Shown here one piece after another: positions 37,301 through 48,186 of a stretch of 64,000 bases of DNA. The stretch is from Rhynchonema sp. JSB1_4 (Eukaryota > Nematoda > Chromadorea > Monhysterida > Xyalidae): assembly GCA_030248065.1 (NCBI GenBank), contig JASAMV010008948.1, positions 62,001 through 126,000 on the forward strand. Direction: 5' to 3'. Made by a program: the position numbers and the translations under genes. The notes beneath the pieces were generated by a model, which saw nothing but the letters and a program-made list of their open reading frames with translations, made no database searches and was not told the DNA's origin. How positions within the stretch are numbered: position 1 is the stretch's first letter; every line of letters begins with the position of its first letter.

Positions 37301-38306
37301 CACAGAAACATCGCTACCAAGTGTGTTCCCATACATGCTGCTGCCACCGACACCGCACTACGTCACCTATGAGGGCTCGTTGACGTATCCGGGCTGTTAT
37401 GAGACGGTCACTTGGATCATCATGAACAAACCGATATTCATCAGTGGCATTGATGTAAGTCCAGGCTGCTGGCTTGTCCTTTGTGGATCACGCGGTCATC
37501 TGGTTCATTCGCACAGACGATGACCTGGTGCACCGGTAGGAAAAGCAATGCAAAAGTCGGTCGAAATGGGCAACCAAAAACCTTAGTGCTGTATTCAATA
37601 CCTGTGGTCATCCTTTCATTGTTGTGGTGGTTGTGAACATGCCTGTTCATGTTTCACTGAACAACGGATAATGCTCAAGTGATGTATGGCCGTGCGCATC
37701 AAGCTCCATAAAGCAATCCTGATTGATCAAGGCGAGACACACATTGCAGTTCAAAATGTGGCTGGAGCTACGACGCACGGATCGAGAGCACGACGTGGCA
37801 CAGCTGATGATGGACAATCACAGGCCGATACAACAGACGAACAATCGATTGATTCGAACCAATATACAGTTTCGCACTAAGGTTGGCGGTGTTTGGGATG
37901 CCAATCTCATGTGACCCTCTCTTGCTGCACTGCCCTGATGATGACCTGGTGCACCGCCAGTCGAAACGGGCAATCAGAAAGCATATTGCTGCACACAATT
38001 CACGCGATGGCTTGTTACTGTACAGTACACGCACACATGATGCAGCATATGCATTTATTTCCGACAACGCCCTCTCATATTCATTGAACACACACGTTTT
38101 TTTATGAAGTTCCTCTCACCAAATGCACCCTGTTCAACACACAGGATGCAAGCTGCGTCTACAAGGACATGTACTATCGGCGAAATCCGAATCGCAGAAA
38201 ATACTACGGTAACGAGGGGAAAAGATCGATCGAACAAGCGGATCATCACAAAAGAGTGCCAAACACCGATCCCTCCTTGTTGAGTCAGGATTTGAGGCAC
38301 AGATGA
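34362..38306 (+). CDS. Secreted carbonic anhydrase-related protein (CARP X/XI type), acatalytic
   Basis: Nine exons: 34362-34461, 35990-36129, 36367-36517, 36596-36711, 36801-36893, 37011-37077, 37300-37454, 37750-37881 and 38145-38306. They total 1,116 nt and 371 residues, fully in phase. An N-terminal signal peptide (MTRRSLIPLVLLVLCLS) is followed by the alpha-CA fold (RQQSPINIDPSGLLF, YDIVFHFGNKTHQIGSDHS, VQLMGYN, YVTYEGSLTYPGCYETVTW). Of the three zinc-binding His residues, those equivalent to CA II His94 and His119 are Val145 and Gln171. Only the His96 equivalent (His147) remains, so no zinc hydration activity is expected. Vertebrate CA10/CA11 are secreted neurexin-binding glycoproteins. 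The tail is unusually basic and tyrosine-rich (YYRRNPNRRKYYGNEGKRS). Inserts of Lys/Asp/Asn/His residues fall near 92-115. AATAAA occurs at 38435. Confidence 0.94.
36277..36345 (+). repeat. Copy of dispersed ~90-bp repeat, in CARP intron 2
   Basis: It matches the 8435-8535 copy from GTTTCACAGACGG through TCATCGTCAGTGCGAATG to the CCACGTTACCC end. It lies 22 bp upstream of the acceptor of exon 3. Confidence 0.6.
37478..37590 (-). repeat. Copy of dispersed ~90-bp repeat, in CARP intron 7
   Basis: The minus-strand copy carries CCGGTGCACCAGGTCATCGT and a preceding GGTTGCCCATTTCGACC block, with an extra stretch of about 20 bp between them. Confidence 0.6.
37912..38000 (-). repeat. Copy of dispersed ~90-bp repeat, in CARP intron 8
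   Basis: The minus-strand copy has TTGCCCGTTTCGACTGGCGG immediately followed by TGCACCAGGTCATCATCAG and a GGGTCACATG end. This is the most compact form of the family in the window. Confidence 0.6.
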
Positions 38307-40256
38307 ATATCGACGAAACGTTGTTTTCGTTAGTTTCCATAATTTTGTCCAACTTTTACATCGGCCTGGATGCCAATTTCGCACCGCATCTGATGATGGT
38401 TCTTGTCTGTTGTATTTCGTGGGAGTGTAAAAATAATAAAAAAGGGTACAAACGTAATAACAGAAATGCCATTGCTTTCCCATGATAACCTTGAATTGTA
38501 CAGAAGTTTCACTTAGTGCTAAGCAATGTGTGCCATCATGCTCTAATAATCCTGAAATTTTTGTCGTTTTGTCTTAGCTCACTGTTAATAATGTCGCGCG
38601 TTCAGAAAGAGTCTCAAATCATTTGTCTTCCTGCCGGTTCTCCATTTTTTGTCAGATTGCTTCGTTTGTTTTGTGTCAATAATAGTGATAAATACTTGTG
38701 CCGTGCATAACAACAATTGAATTTACCAAACCGTGAAAAGTACCCCGTTTTGTTTGACAATAATAAAGTTTTTGAAACAATGTGTTGCTGCATGTGTATA
38801 GTCCGTCCACCAGCTCATGGCACTTCGTGTTGCTGCTGGCTGGTTTGTTCCCTTCCTCCACGTTCTAATGAAAGAGAAATTGCGTGTGAGCGATTTTGCA
38901 AAAAAACTGAAAAAATAATAAAACGTGTCGAAAACGACTGAATTCGATCAAATTTAAAATTAAATTAAATTAAAATCTTTAACACACGTCGATTTCATAA
39001 AAACAGCAATTTAGGAGCAAAAATAAATTTTTTCGGAAACTCAATTTCTCTTTCATTAGAATGCGGAGGAAGGGAACAAACCAGCCAGCAGCAACACAAA
39101 GTGCCATGAGCTGGTGGACGGACTATACATGCACTGGCTACTACATTTGAAGAGTGATTTTGCTTCTCTTCTTGCACCAGATGCAGTCAGATCTCTCTGT
39201 GTCATACCGGTCTTGTACCCCGTATTCAACGCGCTAAACATATCAAAAGCGGAAGGAGTCTCGGTTGGTAAACACAAATGGTGAACGAAATGATAGGGTC
39301 TCCTCATCTGTTCGTATCCGGGGTTGAACCACGCAAATGATAGTTTGTCAGTACCCCACACCTGAGGGCCCCTGATTACCGCAAGCAGGGACCAACCCAG
39401 CAAATATAGCGATTTAAAACGCATGAGGGACAGCACTGAAACGCAATCCGAACATCAAGCTGCGGTCGATCGTTACACGATTCGATCGGTTGCCTTGGCA
39501 TTGAGGGTCTTTCATGTCCCGTGGGGGGTGACCGGACTGCGCACAGTCTTTACCATCCATAATTCACATGCACATTCATACGATCAAGTGTGGCTTTGAA
39601 GTCGGTAGCTTTGCATGATACTGTCCCCTTTGCACTTTCGTTTTGTTCGCTGTTGCTGTACGTTTGCTCGTGATTGTGCAGCAACCCTTTGTTCCTTTAT
39701 TGTTGCAGTAAGCATGGAAGTTACCAGCCACAAGGGATAAATCGTAATTTGTCATCAAAGTTCATTTGTAATTTGCATGAAACCTACTGTACAACTGGTT
39801 GATGTCAACGCCCAAACCATCAATCCTGCGCTTGGTTATCGTGAAGAAAGAACAATAGTAACGGACGCACAGAAACAATACGTCAAAAAGAGCTGTGGAG
39901 TTAATTATACCAACAACAATGCAGATGAGCTTCTGTCTGGCGGAGCAACTGATGGCAACACAGCCTGTGTGGTTGTGCAACGGGTACCTTTGGCTGTTGG
40001 GTCAGGCGAAACATGAACCTACCACCAAGGTTTCGACTATGTACACGTACGGGACGGCATATGTACTTACCTGTGAACCTAACTAATGAGTTATATGATT
40101 ACGGTACATGTTTCCACGCTTATGAATATACTGTGAACGTGTGGTCACGGTTGAAACAGAACAGCAGGACAGAACCAGTGGCTCTGAATATATTTTAACC
40201 CCATGTATCATGCGAAGTGAGAGCTTATCACCCATCCCCTCCAAGCAGCTGCAGTC
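38307..40256. other. Intergenic between CARP and the secreted-protein gene
   Basis: No exon chain is seen. The stretch contains the CARP 3' UTR and the foldback element at 38789-39133. A minus-strand frame at about 39190-39436 (starting MLSLMRFKSLYLLGWSL) is uninterrupted but unsupported. Confidence 0.35.
38789..39133. mobile_element. Foldback element with ~90-bp inverted arms
   Basis: The arms 38789-38881 and 39045-39133 are nearly perfect reverse complements. They begin TGCATGTGTATAGTCC and end GGACTATACATGCA, and share CTGCTGGCTGGTTTGTTCCC. The 160-bp spacer is A/T-rich. Both arms create a mirrored open frame that is not a gene. No target duplication is obvious. Confidence 0.8.
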
Positions 40257-42852
40257 ATGATGATGGTAAATGCACCAGCGACAATCGTCACTCTCATACT
40301 TTGCGCACTGGTCAATGAGTCACAATGTGTCGGTAAACTTGAATCCGTCAGACTTGAAGGCCAGTGATGTCTAAAGTCTAATAATTATATTTTGGGTCAT
40401 TTCATGCCACGCACAACCCTTTGCGCTTGTTGTTCAGAAGCGCGCTCATTCTGTGAAGGGCTAAACGCATCAGCGTCCATTTTTCTCGCAAAGATGGCCG
40501 CCAACCGATGCATGGTCAAGCCGAACCTACTTGCACGTGAGTTACACCCAGGGCTAATTCATATGTGGTCAACTGAGATCGTCAACTAAAGTCGTCAAAT
40601 CAAAGTAGCACTGAGTGAAAAATGGCTTTCGGCGTTAGTTGCCGACTGTAGTTGACAATCTGATATGATAACATAGCCACGATCTGTGGAACAGCTATAC
40701 ATTTCCTTGTGTAGTAATATTCGCCCACTTATACAGCATGTTCGCTGCATGGTAATAGTTGAGATCACAATGATCCTTGGTCAAAACAGCCACGCGACCA
40801 AGGGGCAGGACTGACTGGATCCGATCCTATCACCAATACTCAATCAGTCTGTTGCGTTGCAGCGGCGTGGGAGAACGCAGTGTGCAGCGCCATTCCGGGT
40901 TTGCGCACGCCACGTCTGGCCTGGCCTTACAGTCGACCAACGACTGCCGTCATCAATGGGCCCATGTCAACAACGCATGTGGGACCGGTGAGTGGCGCTT
41001 GGCGCTTCGGTCGTTCATCCAAAGCATCATGGTTTGAATCGATGACAAGATTTTTTTAAATTACATCGATCGATTGATTGATTGGATATGTATAGGTGAT
41101 CAAAACAAAAATCGCAAGCCAGACCCTAGAAATTAGTAGGAAATGGATTAAGGTTTTGGCAGCATAATGCTCACTATAATGCAATAAGATAGCACTCACG
41201 ATCTCATGGCAGTCTATCGAACTCAGTCAGCTTTTTCTGTGCTACAGCATTATGCGAAAAAACGACAAGCTAAATTAAAATTGACTGATTAATCTGACTG
41301 ACGTGATGTAAGAATTAGTGCTACAACAACAACAGCGCTTTGTAGTGGCCCCGTTCGTGGCTGGCGTTGTATCAAGCAGACGAACTGGACGAACCGGCCG
41401 GTCATTGGGCATTGAAACATCACGATGGCACGCCGTTGTACATTCCGAACGAAGCAATTAATTGGGCGTGGTGGTCGCTTCCAGAACCAGGTGCAGCCAT
41501 GTTGACTGACAACCTAAAGGGCTTGGTGTGCTTCGATTGGGCGTTGACGGCAATTGAAAACAAATGCGCACTGTTTGTGATGACTCTCAGCCCTTGCTGT
41601 GCACTATGCATAGCTGTGACAGGCCTCTATTTATGAGTTTACACGCAATAAGATCGGCTGGTGGGGCTTTTTTGAGGCAAATTTGCCAGAGGTGTCCGCA
41701 CTGACCAGCCCTGGCGCCTCGGTCTGTCTGCGAAAGCAGGGCGAAACAGATCAACATTACTGCGCTCAGAACCAATGCATACATGGAAAAATATTTCGTA
41801 CATATACATAATAATGCGAAAATTTTTTCGCAAATATATTTCTTCAGACGACACCTGGGACGGAGTTGGCACAGTGAACGCCCCGACATGCGAACGCGTC
41901 GAGTTTTTCCCCAACCCAGCACAACCGGAACAACATTCGTTCGTTGACATTGGCAACGGTGCAATGGGACCGTGTTGTGAATTCGACTTCATTTGCGAAT
42001 ACGGTAACACAGTTGACATCTGGCTTTTGAAACATTCAGCTGCGGTGAACTTTCGCTGCTCGTTCGAGCCAAGTTCGGGCCTGTCAAAAAGTATACCGTT
42101 GTTTATTTTTTGTGAAAAAATATTTTATCCAAAAAAAACCGTTATTTCAAACATTTTTTCGGTACTTCAGAACATAATTTCGAAAAATATGGCACTCTCA
42201 GTGCAAAATACATATGCTCAAAGTAACAAACTGATTCTTGAAGAGTGTTCAAGTAGGCGAAAACACATTTTTCGCGCTTTTCTGGCCGGTTAATTTTTTG
42301 TGCTCGACCCAATTTTTCATTACAATAAAAAACTCACCAGTTTTGCATCGCAAGTTTTTGTTCAAAATTAAAATAATATGTAAGAGTTTCGGACATATTC
42401 TAATGTAGTCTATGCATCATCCTGTAATTGATTTGTTTAGAGCTGCTTGTCATTACAGAATTCGAAACGTCCCTCCCCACGGTGTTCGAGTTGATAGGCG
42501 AAGACATTGGTCTGAACGCAGTGTTGGTCATTGAGCAGTTCAGCATCGGTGGTGTGATGGCGTGTGCTGGTTGGTGGGTCGGTCAGGCCACGCAACTTTT
42601 TTGATTGGGTTAATGTTTCCGGGTCTCACGGAACGCGTTCCGATTATTCGAACGGCTTCGCAGGTGGGGAAGTGATCTTGTCTTTCGTGCAACTGAACTT
42701 CAGCACGTTGTTCGTCAGCGTACATCTGTGGATCGTTCAGCTTCAACCAAGCCAACAAGCAATGTCAACTGCACTGGATCAGCAGTCATCACAGGAACTT
42801 CAATCAATACAAGATCACCGTGCCGAGTGCCGTCTTCTACGATGTCGTCTGA
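40257..42852 (+). CDS. Putative secreted protein of unknown function, six exons
   Basis: Exons are 40257-40332, 40863-40987, 41346-41490, 41848-42003, 42459-42537 and 42741-42852, giving 693 nt and 230 residues with consistent phases. Exon 1 is a signal peptide (APATIVTLILCALVNESQC). The mature part is rich in Trp, Pro and acidic residues (ALYQADELDEPAGHWALKHH, NWAWWSLPEPDDTWDGVG). It has a Cys pair motif (GPCCEFDFICEY) and a beta-like C-terminus (YKITVPSAVFYDVV). I do not recognise a domain. The last junction uses a weak donor (GTTCAG), chosen because it keeps the frame open. An alternative last-exon frame ends STMSSE. AATAAA overlaps the stop codon (42852-42857), which supports the 3' end. 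Confidence 0.55.
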
Positions 42853-42857
42853 ATAAA
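42852..42857 (+). promoter_or_regulatory. Polyadenylation signal overlapping the stop codon
   Basis: The final A of TGA is the first base of AATAAA. This would leave a very short 3' UTR for the secreted-protein gene. Confidence 0.45.
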
Positions 42858-43673
42858 AGCATCGATCGTAACTGAATTGCGGTGCAGTTTTTTCAAAAAA
42901 ATTCTTGATGTGATATTCAAATGTTCTTCAAAATTGTTATTGCAAAACCGGTTTGTCGAGTCTATTCGTCATTTTTGTTTTTTTCATGTTTTTGTGCATT
43001 TTTAGATTGTGTGTTCAACTATTGTGTGGTTCACGCGTTTTCTCATTATTTTGGAACAATACACCATTTTCAGTCTGACCACAGTGATTATCACACTGTC
43101 ACCTCGATAATGCAAGTCCTTTATCGCACGCCGCTGTCAATGTTTCGCATTCGTGATTATCGAGTTTCGGTTCAATGTGCCTATACTCCATCGGGGCAGA
43201 TATGGGAATATGACAGAAAACGAAACGGTGCACCCACTGATGATCGCATAAAATGTGACAAGAGATGTGTTGGTTTGAAGCAGTCTTACGTTCGGAATCA
43301 GGTTTCATATCAAGCAGACCACTCTCTCGTTGTGTTTGTGTCCGTTTGTTGTTATGCGCACAAGTGCAGCTCCGATTGGGGGCCATCTACTTTTCAAGCC
43401 GTTCGATACGATTCGTCCCAATGGATCACAAACTGGTTTCGGGCTAATTCTGTACGGTAGTCTACGCACCTGCGCATATTTTGTGCTGGCACAGCTGGAT
43501 AACAAGAACAACCATACACGTTGCTTGCGTGTAACCCAGTGGGGGCGGGGCAGGAAGAAACGAACACAAGTTTGCAAAAAAAACACACTTTTATAGAAAG
43601 AGAGTGCGTTGACGAGAGATATATCTGCTGCGTTAGCACGAAATATGCGTAGACTACATTAGAATACGCCGGT

Positions 43674-45483
43674 CTAGGATTCGAACTGATTCTTGAGCAC
43701 CGTAATCATTTCTTCCAATTTCGCTTCGAGAGCCTTCTTCTCCTCGCCCATCGCCACCAGCTTCGTCTGCAACTCTGCATTGCCAGTGCGCATCTGGTGC
43801 AACTCGTTCACTCGATGTTTCAATTGCTGTTGAGCGGTCGTGAGTTCGGCTGTTATGGCAGCCATGTCAAGCGCGAATTGCTGCAAAATCAAACTAGCTA
43901 GCCGATGTTTCATGGTCATACTTTTTAGCATGCAGGTATGTATGTGTGTTACAATATTGTGCATAAACGTGTTTCCACAGACGGTGCACCAGGCCCTCGT
44001 CAGCGCATCAGAGCCTACAACTCAGTATACACAACGCGAACAGGAAAGAACACCAATGTCGACAGAAGTTCCGAACGTTCAGTGTTTGGGCCGTGTCTCC
44101 CAAAGAACGAGCACCACTCGAAGTCATTGTGTTCAAAATTAATCTGGCCGGCAGCATGATTTGTGCAAGCCCGGTGTGCGACGGTTGTAGATTTTTGCAA
44201 GCTACAGTACACACATGCTCTCACACTTTGGCTAACGCCCAAGCGCACTTTTAGGTTTGGCTGAGCTAAGAAATTTAAACTCTATACTATAAAGAAAATG
44301 ACCTTCAACTGCAGATGTTGATGATTGTGTTTCTGTGCCGCATCACCCAAATGTTGTTCGTACTGATCACGCAGTTCCGTGAGCGCTGTACGGCAGTGAT
44401 TTATGGCTGATTGGTGATCGGAAAGCGATATCAGGTCATCACGCGAAGATTCTAGAAAAGTTGAATGAAAACGGTAGCTTTTCGACTGACTATTGTGTCT
44501 CAAGAAACTACTATACTACACTGTGTCTTGCGTATTATGTGGTTTTCCCCTTGAAGCCCATATGTAGTACGTTCGTGTGTAGAAGATACCGGAAATAGTT
44601 CTGCTCAAGAGCAAAAATCGACATGTTTTTACTCATAAACGTAGACCACAACAATCTATTCGTGTGAAACATCATTATCAAATGAAATCACCGAATGCAA
44701 CCTTGTTCCAAAAATTCGCACTGCGATTTGAGCTCGTCGTGCTCAAGTCTGAGTTTGTGCCAGTTCTTCTGCATGGTGTCGCGTTGCAGCGTGACCCCTT
44801 CGAGACGAAACGTCAACTCCTCAACTGTCCTCAACTGCTCCTCCTTCGTCTTCCGCAACGCTTGTTGCAACGAAGTGAGCTGTTCGGTCAGGTAGTCGTT
44901 CTCTTGCGTCACCTGCAAGGAATAGGAGTGTGTCATTATGGGTTGACTGGGACGAAACACACCGACGATGACCTGGGACACCAGATGTGCGGTTGTGTGC
45001 ACGGCATAACTTTATTTCGTCACAGCATTGATTGCGTGCGGTGTTCATGATTTTCCACTGGAGAAAGAGGTAAGAAACTCAACCCAACCATTTCGATTAG
45101 TTTCTGTGTTTCTTCAAATGACGGTGCATTCATGGGCCAGGTGTGGTTGTGCTGTGAGCTGGATGCTTCGTAGGCTTGACTTCGTTCCTGAAACAAACCT
45201 TGTAGATTTACAATTGATGGACAGACAAGCTGATACTGTTGCGAAACAGTGAGTAAAAGGTTTGGACGTTTCTTTTCTATGATAAACTCACTTTCAACTC
45301 CACATTTTCGTTCAACAATCGTTGAGTGAGTTGTTTCAATTGATTGTTCTCGGCTGCGAGTCTGTCCATTCGCTGATGGTCGCGCAACGACACCGCACTC
45401 GTGCTCGTTGGCAACATCGAACCACCGCCACGATCTTGTTCGGCTGGCGGCTGCGAGAAAATGAAACGACGGGACAGTGCCAT
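43674..45483 (-). CDS. Coiled-coil protein, 285 residues, five exons, family not recognised
   Basis: Exons in transcript order are 45292-45483, 45089-45187, 44702-44912, 44303-44451 and 43674-43880 (858 nt). All phases fit, and the ATG at 45483 follows an open 5' region. After a short Ser/Gly/Pro-rich head (residues 1-35), almost the whole chain is predicted helical with heptad-like Leu/Ile spacing. Examples are RLAAENNQLKQLTQRLLNEN at 41-60, EQLTSLQQALRKTKEEQLR, and GEEKKALEAKLEEMITVLKN near the end. Two breaks fall around residues 70-85 (PMNAPSFEE) and 165-175. There is no nuclease, ATPase or membrane signature. It may be a structural or centrosomal/Golgi-type scaffold, but that is a guess from shape only. 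Confidence 0.85.
43976..44005 (+). repeat. Partial copy of dispersed repeat
   Basis: CACAGACGGTGCACCAGG followed by CCCTCGTCAG, in the coiled-coil gene intron 4. Confidence 0.45.
44950..44985 (-). repeat. Partial copy of dispersed repeat
   Basis: The minus-strand core GGTGTCCCAGGTCATCGTC lies in the coiled-coil gene intron 2, flanked by a mutated CGTTTCG-like remnant. Confidence 0.4.
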
Positions 45484-45715
45484 CCTATATATCGGCCTTG
45501 CCGATAGACCTAAGCCATGAGATAAGCATGAGGATAAGCCACTTATCTTGGCGCGAGATTACACGAGAATACCCATCTTCGCCTGTGTGGATGATAGAAT
45601 AAAACCAAGAACCTGATCCGACGGTTCAATACTGCTGCCACTTCTGTAACGTTGACGCGCCGACGTGATGAATTTCTTCATGAGGAGGATTTCGATGTTT
45701 TATTAGCTTTTTCAG

Positions 45716-47313
45716 GTCCCGCTGTCTCTAATATTTGATTACTTTGTTTCCCAATTTCAAAAAGTCACCATCGAACACAACTGGGCCGCGAAAACTGCGC
45801 GTGGTTACCATGACAACATGACAGCTCTGGTGCGCCTTCAAGCGATGTGAGTTAGGTCATTTATGCTTGGCAGCATTCTGCCTCTGGTCCATCTCACACA
45901 TGCTGTCGGTGGTGAACGGGTGCCCAAGCTTGCAATGTGATTTTGTCCGTTTCTGTTTGCGCAGACGGACGGTGCACCGGGTCATGGTCAATTCGTATGG
46001 ACCAACATCGCTACGTGACCCCAACGAGCAAACAAGGTATACCTGGTATTACAAGGACTTGCATTTGCATACGTTCAGCAAATCCGCCCATAAATATAAT
46101 AAGTGACTGTGCAAACATTAACGGAGGTCAAACGTCAACCCTGAGCCACAAATCCTTGTATTTCCAAATCAGCCACGGACTTCCATTTGTTTGGCTACAT
46201 ATACCAAAATGCGGATTACGATCTTAAGCGAGAGCAAGAAAAGCATCGACATGTGCACAAATGAATTCCGAAGCTGAACCACATGATCAAATAAATAAGA
46301 AGTCGGTGTCACCAAAATAGTGCTGCCCCCCAAAGAAAGCTAGATGACATTCAAGCATTATTAACCACCCAGATTGAGCCCAGATCTCCAGTTTGCACGC
46401 TTTGTCGTGGTTCGCACTTTTTTCAGCTTCAGGGTTTGTTCATGTTCAGGCTCCCTGCTTTCTTTGACAACCAGAGACTTTGTACATGTAATTCACATGA
46501 ACCTTGCACAATTCATAGGCCGCATCTAGTTTTTATTTCTTTTTCAACCAATCTTCGGGAGTTTTAGTGTGACCCATGACATCGTCATATAAACGACATT
46601 TAACGTCACAATCATGGCCAGCACGTATATGTACCAGTCAGCATCAATGGGCATGGTCGGCAGGCTATTAATAAAAAATTCTCCGTTGCGATGATCCATG
46701 ACCCACACACATTGCGAGCGACCATTTTGTTTGTGAATAAAAATGTTTTTGCAGACACACCCGGCGACCAAGCATAACTCCGTCGACTGTCACTGCATGT
46801 TTATTTGTGGGCATGGTTTTGGCGCAGCAGAACGGCAAGTGCGCATACGCTATTGTTCTGCGTACTTTTGCACTGGCATGGGTGAACTTGTGATAATTTA
46901 CTTTGTTTGTTTTTCTCGGGCTGATACTATTGTTGTCAATGCAACTGCCTGTGTTTCATGCAAGCGCAGCTGGCTGGGTGTCTGCAGTGAAACACACGTG
47001 GGATGAGTGTCAACTATTGAGCGACGACTGGTATGGTAGCAGCTCTAGATGAGTACTGCAGAATACGGTCGCTGTACAGTTTAGATTCAGAATCGTTGTC
47101 ACCCGGATTCTCGATGCTCCCCAGAAAAAAGCCCAAGCTTAACTTAGGCATATAGACCTAAGCCTAAGCCTACCCAAGAGTAGGCCTTTGCCCGTTAGCC
47201 AGAGAAATAGGGGTTTTCTGAACATAGTCTGCAGGGCGTCAGTTACGGCATCATCCGGGGAACATCGACACCCGGAAAGACAACTGGAATCCGTCGCTAC
47301 AACTGTTCGACAG
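45716..47313 (+). CDS. Candidate plus-strand exons of an unrecognised gene
   Basis: Exon 45716-45846 follows TTTTTCAG and ends before GTGAGT. It encodes VPLSLIFDYFVSQFQKVTIE, then HNWAAKTARGYHDNMTALVR. Phase 2 joins it to 47235-47313 (after CTGCAG, before GTACGT), which reads ASSGEHRHPERQLESV. A possible first exon starts at the ATG 45529 (MRISHLSWREIT) with a donor GTGTGG. That would put this gene head to head with the coiled-coil gene, 45 bp apart. I do not recognise the product. The second exon is open in all three frames and overlaps an antisense frame at 47340-47493, so it is the weaker part. Confidence 0.35.
45944..46025 (+). repeat. Copy of dispersed ~90-bp repeat
   Basis: CCGTTTCTGTTTGCGCAGACGG is followed by a CGGTGCACCGGGTCATGGTC core and a CTACGTGACCCCAA end. 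It is nearly full length. Confidence 0.6.
46544..46699 (-). CDS. Possible 51-residue single-pass membrane microprotein
   Basis: The ATG at 46699 opens a frame with a polar head (MDHRNGEFFINSLP), one hydrophobic segment (YIYVLAMIVTLNVVYMTM, residues about 24-40) and a short basic tail ending KLPKIG. I could not find a splice acceptor that would join it to another exon. It is short enough to be chance, but the segment has the shape of a membrane anchor. Confidence 0.25.
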   Translation of the reverse strand: MDHRNGEFFINSLPTMPIDADWYIYVLAMIVTLNVVYMTMSWVTLKLPKIG

Positions 47314-47339
47314 GTACGTTGACAACATTAGTATAATTA

Positions 47340-47493
47340 CAAGCCGTTTTGGGCAACATTTTCGATTTTTCTGCAATGAGGGTGGCATTTCTTGTAGAAA
47401 CACTTCACGGTGTTTTTCTCGGTTTATGCGTTGCCTGTACAAACGTAAGGCCTTGGACACCGTCGCTTTGTCACACGTGAGCTTCTCCGTCAT
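47340..47493 (-). CDS. Possible exon of an unrecognised minus-strand gene
   Basis: The ATG at 47493 starts a charged frame (MTEKLTCDKATVSKALRLYR, then REKHREVFLQEMPPSLQ) with ordinary-looking codon use and a donor GTAATT after position 47340. Nothing downstream links to it convincingly. It conflicts with the plus-strand exon at 47235-47313 only beyond its proposed donor. Confidence 0.25.
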
Positions 47494-48186
47494 ATGCGGA
47501 GTGTGTATGTGTGAATGTTTCTTTCTTATCAGTTAGGCTTACTTTGTATGATAGACGTCCCAGACCGTCGCATGTTTCTCGAGCGTCCTTGGAACTTATT
47601 CCTTATTCCTTAATCCTTAGTTCCACTTGTCACATGTGCAGCTCATGATTTCAACAGCAAGTACGGAGCTGTGTGTGATGTTTGTCTCCATTTGACTGTG
47701 GAATGTGTCAAATGTTTGAATGTTTGACCACACTAACGATGATCACATGGCTGCCACTGCAAATGTGGAACATTCGCGCACGCCAGACTTACGTTGGCTC
47801 ATAGGAATGTCGTCAAGTCAAGTCGTCGCATCTAGTCGTCAAATCACATGTGTTATTTTCGCGCTCATTTGGGGCTCATGTATTATTGCTTGTTTGACGA
47901 CTTGATTTGACTACAAAACAAATGACCCAACTGCGCTGATCACCAAGGCAAGGACCACCCATCTGTGCACATCCATGCATACAAAATGTGGTAGACGAGG
48001 CAACGTGACTAAATATGGCATCATTTTGTTGCTCAGTTGGAATATCGAGTTAAGACGGAGACAGTGAACGTACTGGTGTATATATAACCCCACTGAACGC
48101 CTGAGGAACCTGAGTAATTGCGTATATGCAGTTGTCGGCTACTCTGGCTTTCGTGGGAAAATTATCAGAACTAAACGTTGAATCGT

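Noticed and set aside
38717..39177. Matching open frames on opposite strands reading PPAHGT..CCCWLVCSLPP
   Set aside because: They are the two arms of the foldback element, not conserved genes.
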